A stretch of DNA of 64,000 nt from Bradyrhizobium liaoningense (GTDB lineage: Bacteria > Pseudomonadota > Alphaproteobacteria > Rhizobiales > Xanthobacteraceae). Made by a program: the position numbers and the translations under genes. Shown piece by piece: positions 15,203 to 23,585 of this stretch. The notes under the pieces are model-generated. The model was not told the DNA's origin. It did not search any database and was given only the letters and a program-made list of their open reading frames with translations. Each line of letters opens with the position of its first letter. Position 1 is the stretch's first letter. The stretch is taken from assembly GCF_018130955.1 (NCBI RefSeq), contig NZ_JAFCJM010000018.1:1-64000 (forward strand). Direction: 5' to 3'.

Positions 15203-15985
15203 ATGCAACACGCGATCACTGAGGCGGTCGACCTCTCTGCCATCGTTGCTGACCTCAATACATTGTTGCGGCTGAAGACGAGCGTGATCGGCATGAAGCT
15301 GTTTGCTCGCGTCGAGGACATGGAGGCGATCCCGAAGATACGCCGGCCGAATGCGGTCCACACCACCGACCAGATCGTCAGCATGGCCTCGCGCCTCGGC
15401 TGGACCGTCGGCATCACCGGCGACGATCTCGTAGGCAGCCAATGCCGCGCCGTCATCGGCCTCGCGCCGCAGGACGAGAAGTGGCTGTCCGGCGAGAATT
15501 ATGTCGGCGTGTGGCACGGCACGGCGGAGGACGCGCGCAAGCGCCAGGAGGCGCTCGACGTGGTGCCGTTCGGCCGGTACAAGGCGCTCGCAGTGAGCCC
15601 GCTTGCCAGCGGCCGTCTCAACCCGCCGGACATTTGTCTGGTCTATGCGACGCCGGGACAGATGATCATCCTGATCAACGGTCTGCAATATACCGGCTAC
15701 AAGAAGTTCGAATGGGGCGTGGTCGGCGAGACCGCCTGCGCGGATTCCTGGGGGCGGGCGCTCAAGACCGGCGAGCCCAGTCTGTCCTTGCCATGCTATG
15801 CCGAGCGGCGCTATGGCGGCGTGCCGGACGAGGAGATGCTGATGGCTCTGAAGCCCGAGCATCTTGCCAAGGCGATCGTGGGCATGAAGGCGCTCGCCAA
15901 GAACGGTCTTCGCTATCCGATCCCGCCTTACGGGATCCAGAGCGATGTGCGCGCGGGCATGGGCGTGAGTTACGGAAAGAAATAG
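15203..15985 (+). CDS. DUF169 family protein
   Basis: The 260-residue protein belongs to the DUF169 family by pattern: LNTLLRLKTSVIGMKLF at the start, SQCRAVIGLAP, LAVSPLASGRLNPPDICLVYATPGQMIILINGLQY and GETACADSWGRALKTGEPSLSLPCYAERRYGG with conserved Cys. The biochemical role of DUF169 is not known. A GGGAGGA ribosome-binding site lies upstream of the ATG. It is followed 12 bases later by a saccharopine dehydrogenase-like gene, so the two are probably co-transcribed. Confidence 0.85.
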   Translation: MQHAITEAVDLSAIVADLNTLLRLKTSVIGMKLFARVEDMEAIPKIRRPNAVHTTDQIVSMASRLGWTVGITGDDLVGSQCRAVIGLAPQDEKWLSGENYVGVWHGTAEDARKRQEALDVVPFGRYKALAVSPLASGRLNPPDICLVYATPGQMIILINGLQYTGYKKFEWGVVGETACADSWGRALKTGEPSLSLPCYAERRYGGVPDEEMLMALKPEHLAKAIVGMKALAKNGLRYPIPPYGIQSDVRAGMGVSYGKK

Positions 15986-15997
15986 AGGTTCTGGACC

Positions 15998-17176
15998 ATG
16001 AGCTCCAAGCAATTCGACATCGTCGTCTACGGCGCGACCGGTTTCACCGGTCAGCTCGTCGCCGAATATCTCGCCGCGCACTACAAGGGCGACAAGGAGC
16101 TGAAATGGGCGATGGCGGGACGCAGCCTCGACAAGCTCAAATCGGTGCGCGACGCGATCGGCGCGCCGGCCGATACGCCGCTGATCGTCGCTGATGCCTC
16201 CGATCCGGCGTCGTTGAAGAAAATGGTCGATCAGACGAAGTCTGTGATCACGACGGTCGGTCCGTATCAATGGTACGGTGAGGACCTGCTGGCCGCCTGC
16301 GTCGCCGGCGGCGTCGATTATTTCGATCTCTGCGGCGAGCCGGTCTGGATGCGGCAGATGATCGACAAGCACGAGGCGGCCGCCAAGGCGAGCGGCGCGC
16401 GCATCGTGTTCTCCTGCGGCTTCGACTCAGTGCCGTTCGAGCTCGGTGCGTTCTTCGTGCAGGAGGAGGCCAAGCGCGCGTTCGGCGCGACGGCGCAGCG
16501 CGTGAAGGGCCGCGTGCGCGACATGCGCGGCACGCTCTCCGGCGGCACCGCGGCGAGCGCGAAGGCAACGTTTGACGCGGTCGCCAAGGACATCAGCCTC
16601 GTCGCAATCCTGAATGATGCCTTTGCGCTGACGCCGGGCTTCGCCGGTCCAAAGCAGCCGCGCGGCAACAGGGCGGCGTATGAAGAGGATCTGGGATCGT
16701 GGGCGGCGCCGTTCATGATGGCGCTGATCAACACGCGCAACGTCCACCGCTCCAACATGCTGATGGGCTTTCCCTACGGCAAGGAATTCATCTACGACGA
16801 GATGGTGCTGACGGGCGCGGGCGAGAAGGGCGAGGCCAACGCCAAGAAGGTGATGGCGGCGAATTCCGAGAAGACCGGCCCGAACGCGCCGAAGCCGGGC
16901 GAGGGGCCCTCGAAGGAAGAGCGCGAAAACGGTCGCTACGATCTGTTGTATGTCGCGATTGCGCCCGACGGCCGAGAAGTCCGCGCCGCCGTGAAGGGCG
17001 ATCGCGATCCCGGCTACGGCTCGACCTCGAAGATGATCTCCGAATGCGCGATCTGCATGCTGCGCGACACGAAGGATGTGCCGGGCGGTTTCTGGACGCC
17101 GGGCGCGGCGATGCAGGGTAGCTTGATCAAGCGGCTCGAGGAAAACGCGGGGCTGACGTTCCGGGTCGAAGCGTAG
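15998..17176 (+). CDS. Saccharopine dehydrogenase-like / trans-acting enoyl reductase family protein
   Basis: The 392-residue protein has an N-terminal Rossmann motif (IVVYGATGFTGQLVAEYLA), then AGRSLDKL, VITTVGPYQWYGEDLLAACVAGGVDYFDLCGEPVW and FSCGFDSVPFELGAF. This is the pattern of the Sccpdh/YMR226-like proteins, including mycobacterial trans-acting enoyl reductases. It is an NAD(P)-binding oxidoreductase of uncertain substrate. It lies in a probable operon with the DUF169 gene. Confidence 0.85.
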   Translation: MSSKQFDIVVYGATGFTGQLVAEYLAAHYKGDKELKWAMAGRSLDKLKSVRDAIGAPADTPLIVADASDPASLKKMVDQTKSVITTVGPYQWYGEDLLAACVAGGVDYFDLCGEPVWMRQMIDKHEAAAKASGARIVFSCGFDSVPFELGAFFVQEEAKRAFGATAQRVKGRVRDMRGTLSGGTAASAKATFDAVAKDISLVAILNDAFALTPGFAGPKQPRGNRAAYEEDLGSWAAPFMMALINTRNVHRSNMLMGFPYGKEFIYDEMVLTGAGEKGEANAKKVMAANSEKTGPNAPKPGEGPSKEERENGRYDLLYVAIAPDGREVRAAVKGDRDPGYGSTSKMISECAICMLRDTKDVPGGFWTPGAAMQGSLIKRLEENAGLTFRVEA

Positions 17177-17197
17177 TCGCGCGCCACAATCACGGTG

Positions 17198-17298
17198 TCA
17201 TCGCCCGGCTCCGACCGGGCGATCCAGTATTCCAGAGACGGTCGTGGGATACGGGGAAGCCGCGGCGTACTGGATGCCCCGCCTTCGCGGGGCATGAC
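17198..17298. repeat. Dispersed repeat, copy 1 (TCATCGCCCGG type)
   Basis: The segment starts GTGTCATCGCCCGG...CCGGGCGATCCAGTATTCC and ends TACTGGATGCCCCGCC...GCGGGGCATGACA. A related copy with the same start and end and a different middle lies at 20425-20548. It fills the space between two convergent genes. Confidence 0.8.
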
Positions 17299-17300
17299 AG

Positions 17301-18497
17301 CTACACCGCTCGCGCATCATAGGCGTACATGAAATCCATGCTCCTGGCGCCGAGCGGCAACAGCCATTTCATCATCTGATTGCGCATCCACGCGCCCGTC
17401 GCGCTGAACTCGCGCTTGCTGCTGCCGTTGCGGCGGGCGATGGCGACGATCTTTTCCGCGCGCGGGCGGCGTTCGAGCTCGAAATTCTGGAAGGTGAGGC
17501 CGAGCTCCTGTCCGTGCGCCAGCAGCCGGCCGAGCCGCATCGCATCTTCGAGCGCCAGCGAGGCGCCCTGGCCGGCATGCGGGCTGGTCGCATGCGCGGC
17601 ATCGCCGATCAGCAGACAGCGCTTGCGCGACCAGGTCGGCAAGGTCGCAACGTCGAGCGTGTCGGTCACCGCGATGTTTTCGGCCGCCTCGATGATGGCG
17701 GGGATCGGGTCGTGCCATCCCCTGTGGAAGTCGCGCAGATGCTGCTTCAGCGTCAACTGCTCCTGTGCGCGGAAGGCCGCCGCATCCATGCCGTTCGCCG
17801 GCTGCGTGCTCCACCACATCGCGCCGTCCTTCGGATCGGTGCTGCAAAAGCCGTAGCCGAAGAAGCCGCTGCGGCCGAAGGTGGTCTCCACCCGCTGGCC
17901 GAGCGAGACGCCGTCGAGCACGGCGCGCGGCACGAAGCCGCCAAAGCCGATCAGACCGGTGTCGAAGGGCGTCGGGCCGTCGGGCACGACGTGGCGGCGA
18001 ACCGCGGAATGCACGCCGTCGGCGCCGATCAGGAAATCGCCTTCGGCGCTGGTGCCGTCGGCGAAATGGGCGACGATGGGCTGGTCGCCGCGGTCCTCGA
18101 TCCCGACCAGGCGCTTCTCGAAATAGAGCTCGGCATGCGAGCACCAGGCCTCGTCGATGAGGATCTCGTTCAGCGTCGCGCGGCACATGTTCACCGCGGG
18201 CTGGCCGAACCGCCTTTCCATGTCGCGATTGATCGAGCCGAGCCGTTGGCCGTCCTGGGCGTAGAAGTCGAAGGACTCGGCCACCGAGCCGCGATTGATC
18301 AGCTCGCGGGCAAGGCCGAGCTCCTCCATCACATGCATGCCGTTCGGTGCGATCTGGAGGCCGCCGCCGATGCCGGTGGAGTAGGGCCAGGCCTCGAAGA
18401 TCTGCGCCTCGATGCCGGCGCGGCGGAGCAGGATCGCTGTGACGGGCCCGGCGATGCCGGCGCCGATGATCAGGGCCTTGCGCGGACGGCTTTGCAT
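17301..18497 (-). CDS. FAD-dependent monooxygenase (PHBH/salicylate hydroxylase-like)
   Basis: The 398-residue protein has the FAD motifs of class A flavoprotein monooxygenases: IIGAGIAGPVTAILLRRAG at the N-terminus, DFLIGADGVHSAVRR (the DG motif) and LLIGDAAHATSPHAGQGASLALEDA (the GD motif). It probably hydroxylates an aromatic or related substrate using NAD(P)H and oxygen. It is divergent from a MarR-type regulator, with a perfect palindrome in the shared 96-base interval, a layout typical of a substrate-induced catabolic gene. Confidence 0.9.
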   Translation of the reverse strand: MQSRPRKALIIGAGIAGPVTAILLRRAGIEAQIFEAWPYSTGIGGGLQIAPNGMHVMEELGLARELINRGSVAESFDFYAQDGQRLGSINRDMERRFGQPAVNMCRATLNEILIDEAWCSHAELYFEKRLVGIEDRGDQPIVAHFADGTSAEGDFLIGADGVHSAVRRHVVPDGPTPFDTGLIGFGGFVPRAVLDGVSLGQRVETTFGRSGFFGYGFCSTDPKDGAMWWSTQPANGMDAAAFRAQEQLTLKQHLRDFHRGWHDPIPAIIEAAENIAVTDTLDVATLPTWSRKRCLLIGDAAHATSPHAGQGASLALEDAMRLGRLLAHGQELGLTFQNFELERRPRAEKIVAIARRNGSSKREFSATGAWMRNQMMKWLLPLGARSMDFMYAYDARAV

Positions 18498-18546
18498 GTC
18501 TTGCTCCCGACGGTGGCGAGGTGCTAGGAAAACTACGGTCGCTAAT

Positions 18547-18565
18547 TATCTTAGTGGCTAAGATA
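18547..18565. promoter_or_regulatory. Palindromic operator between monooxygenase and marR-type gene
   Basis: TATCTTAG and CTAAGATA form a perfect 8-bp inverted repeat with a 3-base spacer (TGG). A related half, CTTGCTAAGG, follows at about 18570. This dyad size suits a MarR dimer, and it sits midway between the two divergent genes, so the regulator probably controls both. Confidence 0.75.
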
Positions 18566-18593
18566 TATACTTGCTAAGGTAAGAGGCCGGTTT

Positions 18594-19115
18594 TTGTCAA
18601 GAGGGAAAGCGCGCGCGGCGCTGCTCGTGGAACTCGAAGAGGCGATGCGCCGGTCGTCGGCGCAGGGCGTGCTGTACGGCCAGGCGGTCGCCAACATCGC
18701 CGGCATCTCCAACTCCGATCTCGAATGCCTCGACTTCCTCAATCTGGAAGGACGGGTCACCGCCGGCCGGCTCGCCGAGGTCACGGGGCTGACGACCGGC
18801 GCCATCACCGGCGTCGTGGATCGGCTGGAGAAGGCCGGCTATGTCCGCCGCGAGCGCGACGAGGCCGACCGCCGCAAGGTCTTCATCGTCGTGGTGCCGG
18901 AGGTGACCGCGAAGATCGGCCAGTTCTACGTGCCGATGCAGCAGGCGATGCAGAAGGTCTGGAGCGGCTACAGCGAGGAAGAGTTGCGCCTGCTGCTGCG
19001 GTTTGCGCTCGACGGCTACAAGGGCGTGCTGGAAGCGACGGAGGCGTTGAAGGCCGTCATCGATACGCCGCCGGAGAAGCGCGCCAATCCTAAGATGCCG
19101 AAGGCTCGGCGCTGA
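18594..19115 (+). CDS. MarR-family transcriptional regulator
   Basis: The 173-residue protein has the winged-helix core of MarR regulators: LECLDFLNLEGRVTAGRLAEVTGLTTGAITGVVDRLEKAGYVRRERDEADRRKVFIVV, with the DRR wing. The frame opens at TTG 18594; an internal ATG at 18642 would remove the first helix and is less likely. It is divergent from the FAD monooxygenase and most likely represses it until a small aromatic ligand binds. Its end overlaps the end of the convergent polymerase gene by 26 bases. Confidence 0.88.
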   Translation: MSRGKARAALLVELEEAMRRSSAQGVLYGQAVANIAGISNSDLECLDFLNLEGRVTAGRLAEVTGLTTGAITGVVDRLEKAGYVRRERDEADRRKVFIVVVPEVTAKIGQFYVPMQQAMQKVWSGYSEEELRLLLRFALDGYKGVLEATEALKAVIDTPPEKRANPKMPKARR

Positions 19116-20382
19116 CGGGGATCTGAGCCGGCACGACGGGCGTCTCCGCCGGCACCTTGTAGGCCTGGGCTGCGGCGATCATGCCCCACATCGCCCCCAG
19201 CATCATCCAGAAGTGCCGCCAGTGATCGGTGTCGATCACAAAGCTTTCGCCGACGGTACCGACGAAGGCCGAGAACACCGCGAGGTATGTGCGCTGCCAG
19301 GGCACGCGGACGAAGACGTGGCGGAAGCCGATGACGACGGTCGTGAACACCAGCGCCGGATAGAGCACGCCCGACAGCCAGCCGCCGGACATGAAGGCGT
19401 TGAGGTACGAATTGTGGGTGTCCTCGGGGAAGTAGCGGTGGAATTGCAAGGGGCCGATGCCGAACGGCAGGTCGAGCGCCATATCGGCACCGAGGATATG
19501 CCGGCCGAAGCGACCGAAGCGGCCTTCGTCATAGCTCTGGTCGAAGCTTGCGCGCTGCTTGAACATCTCTGCTGTGGCGTCGAAGGACAGCAGCACTGCG
19601 ATCAGCGCCAGCCCCAGGGTTGCGGCGACGACGGTCATAATGATGATGCGCGAGCGTTGCGTGTTGCTCCGGCTGGTCAGCACCATCAGCGCCAGCATGA
19701 AGGCCGCGGTCAGGACCAGCCCGCCCCAGGCCGCGCGGGAGAAGGCGAGCAGGATGGCGAGCGCCATGATGGCAAAGGCGATCGCGTTGCGGATCGCCAT
19801 GCCGGGCCGCTCCAGCACCACGCTCTGCAGCACGAACAGCGACGGCAGGATCAGGAAGGCGCCGAGCACGTTCGGGTCCTTGAAGGTGCCGCGCGCGCGT
19901 CCATAGAGCGTCAGCAGGTCGTTGCCGTCGGGGACCAGATGGAAGTAGCCGGCGACCGCGGAGATTGCAGCGACCATGGCGCCGACCACGAGCCCGCGCC
20001 TGAGCATCTCGAGCCGCGCCGCCGTATCCTCGGAGAGCACCATGGCGAAGAACACGACGGTCACCGCCATGTACCAGGAGGTCGCAATCCAGCTTGCCAC
20101 CTCGGTCTGACCGAGCAGCGGAATGGCGCAGATGGTGTAGCCGATATTGAGCAGGAACAGCGCCAGCACCAGCGGCATGAACACCAGTTGCAGCCGCAGG
20201 CCGGTCGCAAAGAAGGCGACGGTGGCAAGCAGGGTGGCAATTTCGTAGGGGCTCGGCTCGATGAAGACGACCGCGCCGCATGCGCCGACCAGCCAGACCA
20301 GCGTGCGCTGCAGCGCCAATACGCCTGATACAGCGGAAGCCGCTGCATTCATTCCCCCGGCTGCCGCCGCATACGCCATCAC
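19090..20382 (-). CDS. O-antigen ligase / polysaccharide polymerase-like membrane protein
   Basis: The 430-residue protein has about ten to twelve predicted membrane helices and the Wzy_C/O-antigen ligase patterns: RARGTFKDPNVLGAFLILP, LLAFSRAAWGGLVLTAA and EDTHNSYLNAFMSGGWLSG with the periplasmic His. It would polymerise or ligate lipid-linked glycan repeats at the periplasmic face. A second ATG at 20352 is an equally possible start. It shares an exopolysaccharide cluster with the sugar-phosphate transferase and co-polymerase that follow. Confidence 0.85.
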   Translation of the reverse strand: MMAYAAAAGGMNAAASAVSGVLALQRTLVWLVGACGAVVFIEPSPYEIATLLATVAFFATGLRLQLVFMPLVLALFLLNIGYTICAIPLLGQTEVASWIATSWYMAVTVVFFAMVLSEDTAARLEMLRRGLVVGAMVAAISAVAGYFHLVPDGNDLLTLYGRARGTFKDPNVLGAFLILPSLFVLQSVVLERPGMAIRNAIAFAIMALAILLAFSRAAWGGLVLTAAFMLALMVLTSRSNTQRSRIIIMTVVAATLGLALIAVLLSFDATAEMFKQRASFDQSYDEGRFGRFGRHILGADMALDLPFGIGPLQFHRYFPEDTHNSYLNAFMSGGWLSGVLYPALVFTTVVIGFRHVFVRVPWQRTYLAVFSAFVGTVGESFVIDTDHWRHFWMMLGAMWGMIAAAQAYKVPAETPVVPAQIPVSAEPSAS

Positions 20383-20424
20383 ACGCTCATACGCTTACGC
20401 AACTCACACAAACTCTAGCTCCGC

Positions 20425-20548
20425 TGTCATCGCCCGGGTTGACCGGGCGATCCAGTACTCCGCGGCGGATGTCGGAGAATTCGATTGGGGCCGCGGGTTA
20501 CTGGATGCTCCGCCCCAGTGCGCAAGTGCGCACAAGGCGGGGCATGAC
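20425..20548. repeat. Dispersed repeat, copy 2 (TCATCGCCCGG type)
   Basis: It starts GCTGTCATCGCCCGGG...CCGGGCGATCCAGTACTCC and ends TACTGGATGCTCCGCC...GGCGGGGCATGAC, as in the copy at 17198-17298, with a longer middle that includes GTGCGCAAGTGCGCAC. It sits between two minus-strand genes of the polysaccharide cluster. Confidence 0.8.
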
Positions 20549-20557
20549 CAACTCAAA

Positions 20558-22108
20558 TCAATACGCGTTTTCGTTCTTGGTCAGCAGCGACAACGGCGTC
20601 TTGAGGAAGATGTAGAGGTCGAACAGCACCGACCAGTTCTCGATGTAATAGAGGTCGAACTCGACGCGCTTCTGGATCTTCTCTTCGTTGTCGATCTCGC
20701 CGCGCCAGCCGTTGATCTGGGCCCAGCCGGTGATGCCCGGCTTGACGCGATGGCGCGCGAAATAGCCGTCGACGGCCTCGTCGAACAGCCGGTGCTGGAA
20801 TTTGCCCTGCACGGCGTGCGGACGCGGACCGACCAGCGACAGATTGCCCTTGACCACGACGTTGAAGAGCTGCGGCAGCTCGTCGAGGCTGGTCTTGCGG
20901 ATGAAGCGGCCGACGCGGGTGACGCGCGGATCGTTCTTGGTTACGACCTTTGATGCCGTCGGATCGGCCTGGTGGTGATACATCGAGCGGAACTTGTAGA
21001 CATCGATGCGCTCGTTGTTGAAGCCAAAACGCTTCTGGCGGAACAGGACCGGTCCCGGGCTGTCGAGCCTGACCGCAAGCGCGACCAGCGCCATGACAGG
21101 CAATGCGGCGAGCAGCGCAATGCCGCCGACGATGCGGTCGAACAGCCATTTCATCACCAGATCCCAGTCGGTGATCGGCGCCTCGAACACGTCGAGCGTC
21201 GGCACTTCGCCGAGATAGGAATAGGAGCGGGGGCGGAAGCGCAGCTTGTTGGTGTGCGCGGAGAGGCGGATGTCGACCGGCAGCACCCAGAGCTTCTTCA
21301 GCATCTCCAGGATGCGCGTCTCGGCCGAGATCGGCAGCGCGAACAGCACGAGGTCGACGCGGGTGCGGCGGGCGAATTCGACGATATCGTCGACCTTGCC
21401 GAGCTTTGGCGCGCCGGCGCAGGTGTCGAGCGCGCGGCTGTCGCTGCGGTCGTCGAACACGCCGAGCACGTGGATGTCGGTGTCATCCTGCGCGTTCAGC
21501 GCCTCGACCAGCTCCTCGCCGTTGCGGTCGGAGCCGACGATGATGGTGCGGCGGTCGAGCCGGCCGTCACGTGCCCAGTTGCGCACCAGATTGCGCAGGA
21601 CCAGGCGTTCGCCGAGCAGCGCGACGAGACCCAGGACGAAATAGGCCGCAAGCCAGACGCGCGAGACCTCGCCGCCGACCTTGGCGAAGAAGGATACGCC
21701 GATGAACAGCAGGAAGACGAAGGACCAGGACGAGACCATCCGCGTCATCTGCCGCAATTGCCCGCGAAAGAGCTCGACCTGATAGATGTCGGCGGCCTGG
21801 AAGCACACGATCGCGGTCGCGGTGATGCCGAAGATCGCGACGAGATATTCCCAATAGAAGCCCGACAAGGGCAGCACATAGATGAGATGAAGCGCGATGC
21901 CGACAATGCTGAGCAGCACGAAATCGGCCAGCCGCACGAAGCCGGTGATCAGGATCGGCGAATAGGCCCTGAGTACCTTCTGGTTGACGACGTCGAGTGC
22001 GGCCGGTGACAGCCGGCGGCGCCGTTCGACGAAGGGTTTTTCGGTCGGCGTGCTTGTCGCAGCGTTGGCTGCGTCCTCAAGCATCGAGCGCGCGTTGATC
22101 GGTTCCAC
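20558..22108 (-). CDS. Undecaprenyl-phosphate glucose phosphotransferase (WcaJ/ExoY-like)
   Basis: About 516 residues with four to five N-terminal membrane helices, a central CoA-binding-like domain (TIIVGSDRNGEELVEAL, VLGVFDDRSD) and the C-terminal bacterial sugar transferase domain: FDRIVGGIALLAALPVMALVALAVRLDSPGPVLFRQKRFGFN, IDVYKFRSMY, TSLDELPQLFNVVVKGNLSLVGPRPHA and VKPGITGWAQINGWRGE. It starts polymer repeat synthesis by moving hexose-1-phosphate onto undecaprenyl phosphate. I chose GTG 22108 with GGGAAGG just ahead; an ATG at 22219 would add 37 unlikely residues. Confidence 0.92.
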   Translation of the reverse strand: MEPINARSMLEDAANAATSTPTEKPFVERRRRLSPAALDVVNQKVLRAYSPILITGFVRLADFVLLSIVGIALHLIYVLPLSGFYWEYLVAIFGITATAIVCFQAADIYQVELFRGQLRQMTRMVSSWSFVFLLFIGVSFFAKVGGEVSRVWLAAYFVLGLVALLGERLVLRNLVRNWARDGRLDRRTIIVGSDRNGEELVEALNAQDDTDIHVLGVFDDRSDSRALDTCAGAPKLGKVDDIVEFARRTRVDLVLFALPISAETRILEMLKKLWVLPVDIRLSAHTNKLRFRPRSYSYLGEVPTLDVFEAPITDWDLVMKWLFDRIVGGIALLAALPVMALVALAVRLDSPGPVLFRQKRFGFNNERIDVYKFRSMYHHQADPTASKVVTKNDPRVTRVGRFIRKTSLDELPQLFNVVVKGNLSLVGPRPHAVQGKFQHRLFDEAVDGYFARHRVKPGITGWAQINGWRGEIDNEEKIQKRVEFDLYYIENWSVLFDLYIFLKTPLSLLTKNENAY

Positions 22109-22252
22109 GGCCTTCCCAGTCCATTTTCTGCGATCCCCCTGGCCATTTTTCTGGCTTGCCATGCACATGGGCACGCAGGCGCCAGGGCGGAACTCCCCGG
22201 CTCTTCGCTTATCGGACAAATCGGAAGAAACTCTTAGCGTAGTAAAGGACGG

Positions 22253-23392
22253 TTAATGATTGGCAAACGCGTCGCGGTAGCCGGCCAGCACGCCTTCGAC
22301 CATGGCCTGTTGGGAGAAATGCGCCGATATGCGCTCGCGCAGCGCCGTGGCACGTTGCGCGGTGACTTGCGGATTCTCCAGTGCGGCGCCGATGGCGTCG
22401 GCCATGGCGTCGGGATTGCTCGGCGCAAACAGCGCGGCGCTGTCGGCGCCAAAGATCTCGGGGATGCCGCCGACCCGTGCGGCGATCATCGGAATCCCGG
22501 CGGCACCGGCCTCGATCACGACATAGGGCATCGAGTCGCCGCGGGAGGGGACGACGAGCAGCCGGCCCTTGGAGAAGCCGTAGCGCGCCTTGACGTGGCC
22601 GATGAAGCGGATCGAACTGCCGAGGCCGAGCTTCTCGACCTGTGCCTTCAGCGCGGCGGTTTCCTCGCCGTCACCGCCGAGGGTCAGTGTGACCTTCTTG
22701 CCGTCGGCATGCAGGCGCGCGACGGCGTCGACCAGGAGATCGGCGCCCTTGATGTGCCGGAACTCTCCGACATAGGCGAGATCGGTCGCATCGTCCGCCA
22801 TGATCAGCGGCTCGAATTCCTCCGGCGTCACGCCGTTGAACACGCAATGCACCACCCCCTTGGGCGTGCCGACGATGCGTTGATAGGTGTCCCGCGCAAA
22901 CGCGCTTTCGAACAGGAACAGATCGGTGCTGTCCATCAGCGTGCGCTCCAGCCGCGCGTAGAACTCGCCCTTGAAGGTATTGAGCGGGTAGTGGAGCGAG
23001 CCGCCGTGCGGAGTGTAGATGCGGATGGTCTTGTCTGTGCGCCGGCGCAGGCGGGCGAACGCGCCGGCCTTGGCGCCATGGCCGTGCAGGACGTCAGGCC
23101 TGAGCTTGCGGATCAGCGACATCATGCGCATCCAGACCAGCACGTCGTCGGGCGAGGGTTCGCGGCGGATCGCCATCCGATGCACGCCGAGCTTCAGGCG
23201 CGGCGCGAGATCGGCGAGCGCCTTCTCCGCGCGCTCGCCGCCGGTCAGGCTGTCGGCGAGAATGCCGACATGATGTCCGCGATCGACCTGGCCGTTGGCG
23301 AGATCCAGGATGTGGCGAATGATGCCGCCGACGGGCGCGCGCACGGCGTGCAGGATGCGCAGCGGCTGGTCGGGAGACGGAGGCATGATCAA
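22253..23392 (-). CDS. Glycosyltransferase family 4 protein
   Basis: The 379-residue GT-B protein shows RILHAVRAPVGGIIRHILDLA at the N-terminus, VLHGHGAKAGAFARL, IYTPHGGSLHY and the C-terminal nucleotide-sugar site: YVGEFRHIKGADLLVDAVARL and VVPSRGDSMPYVVIEAGAAGIPMIAARVGGIPEIF. It adds a sugar to a lipid-linked intermediate in the cytoplasm. It is just upstream of the sugar-phosphate transferase on the same strand and divergent from the ExoP-like gene. Confidence 0.92.
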   Translation of the reverse strand: MIMPPSPDQPLRILHAVRAPVGGIIRHILDLANGQVDRGHHVGILADSLTGGERAEKALADLAPRLKLGVHRMAIRREPSPDDVLVWMRMMSLIRKLRPDVLHGHGAKAGAFARLRRRTDKTIRIYTPHGGSLHYPLNTFKGEFYARLERTLMDSTDLFLFESAFARDTYQRIVGTPKGVVHCVFNGVTPEEFEPLIMADDATDLAYVGEFRHIKGADLLVDAVARLHADGKKVTLTLGGDGEETAALKAQVEKLGLGSSIRFIGHVKARYGFSKGRLLVVPSRGDSMPYVVIEAGAAGIPMIAARVGGIPEIFGADSAALFAPSNPDAMADAIGAALENPQVTAQRATALRERISAHFSQQAMVEGVLAGYRDAFANH

Positions 23393-23414
23393 ACCAGCGC
23401 TCGGGAGGCGATTT

Positions 23415-23434
23415 CAGATCCAAATATCGATCTG
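23415..23434. promoter_or_regulatory. Palindrome in the divergent promoter region of the EPS genes
   Basis: CAGATC and GATCTG form a perfect 6-bp inverted repeat around CAAATATC, in an AT-richer patch between the divergent glycosyltransferase and ExoP-like genes. Its position about 23 bases upstream of the glycosyltransferase start suits an operator. The binding factor is unknown. Confidence 0.45.
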
Positions 23435-23585
23435 GATTAAGGGCCTTCATGGTTAACAAACGGTGTTCTCGACGGCGGCGTAGGCGACGCACGGGTCTTG
23501 CGGCGCGCAATTAACCCAGCAGCAACCTTAATGGAGTGTAATCGCGGCGGTTGAGGTGGGCGAGTGGCGTCCGCGGGAGTGTACG

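Noticed and set aside
14153..16372. 739-codon minus-strand open frame
   Set aside because: It overlaps three well-supported plus-strand genes, and its composition is that of an antisense shadow.
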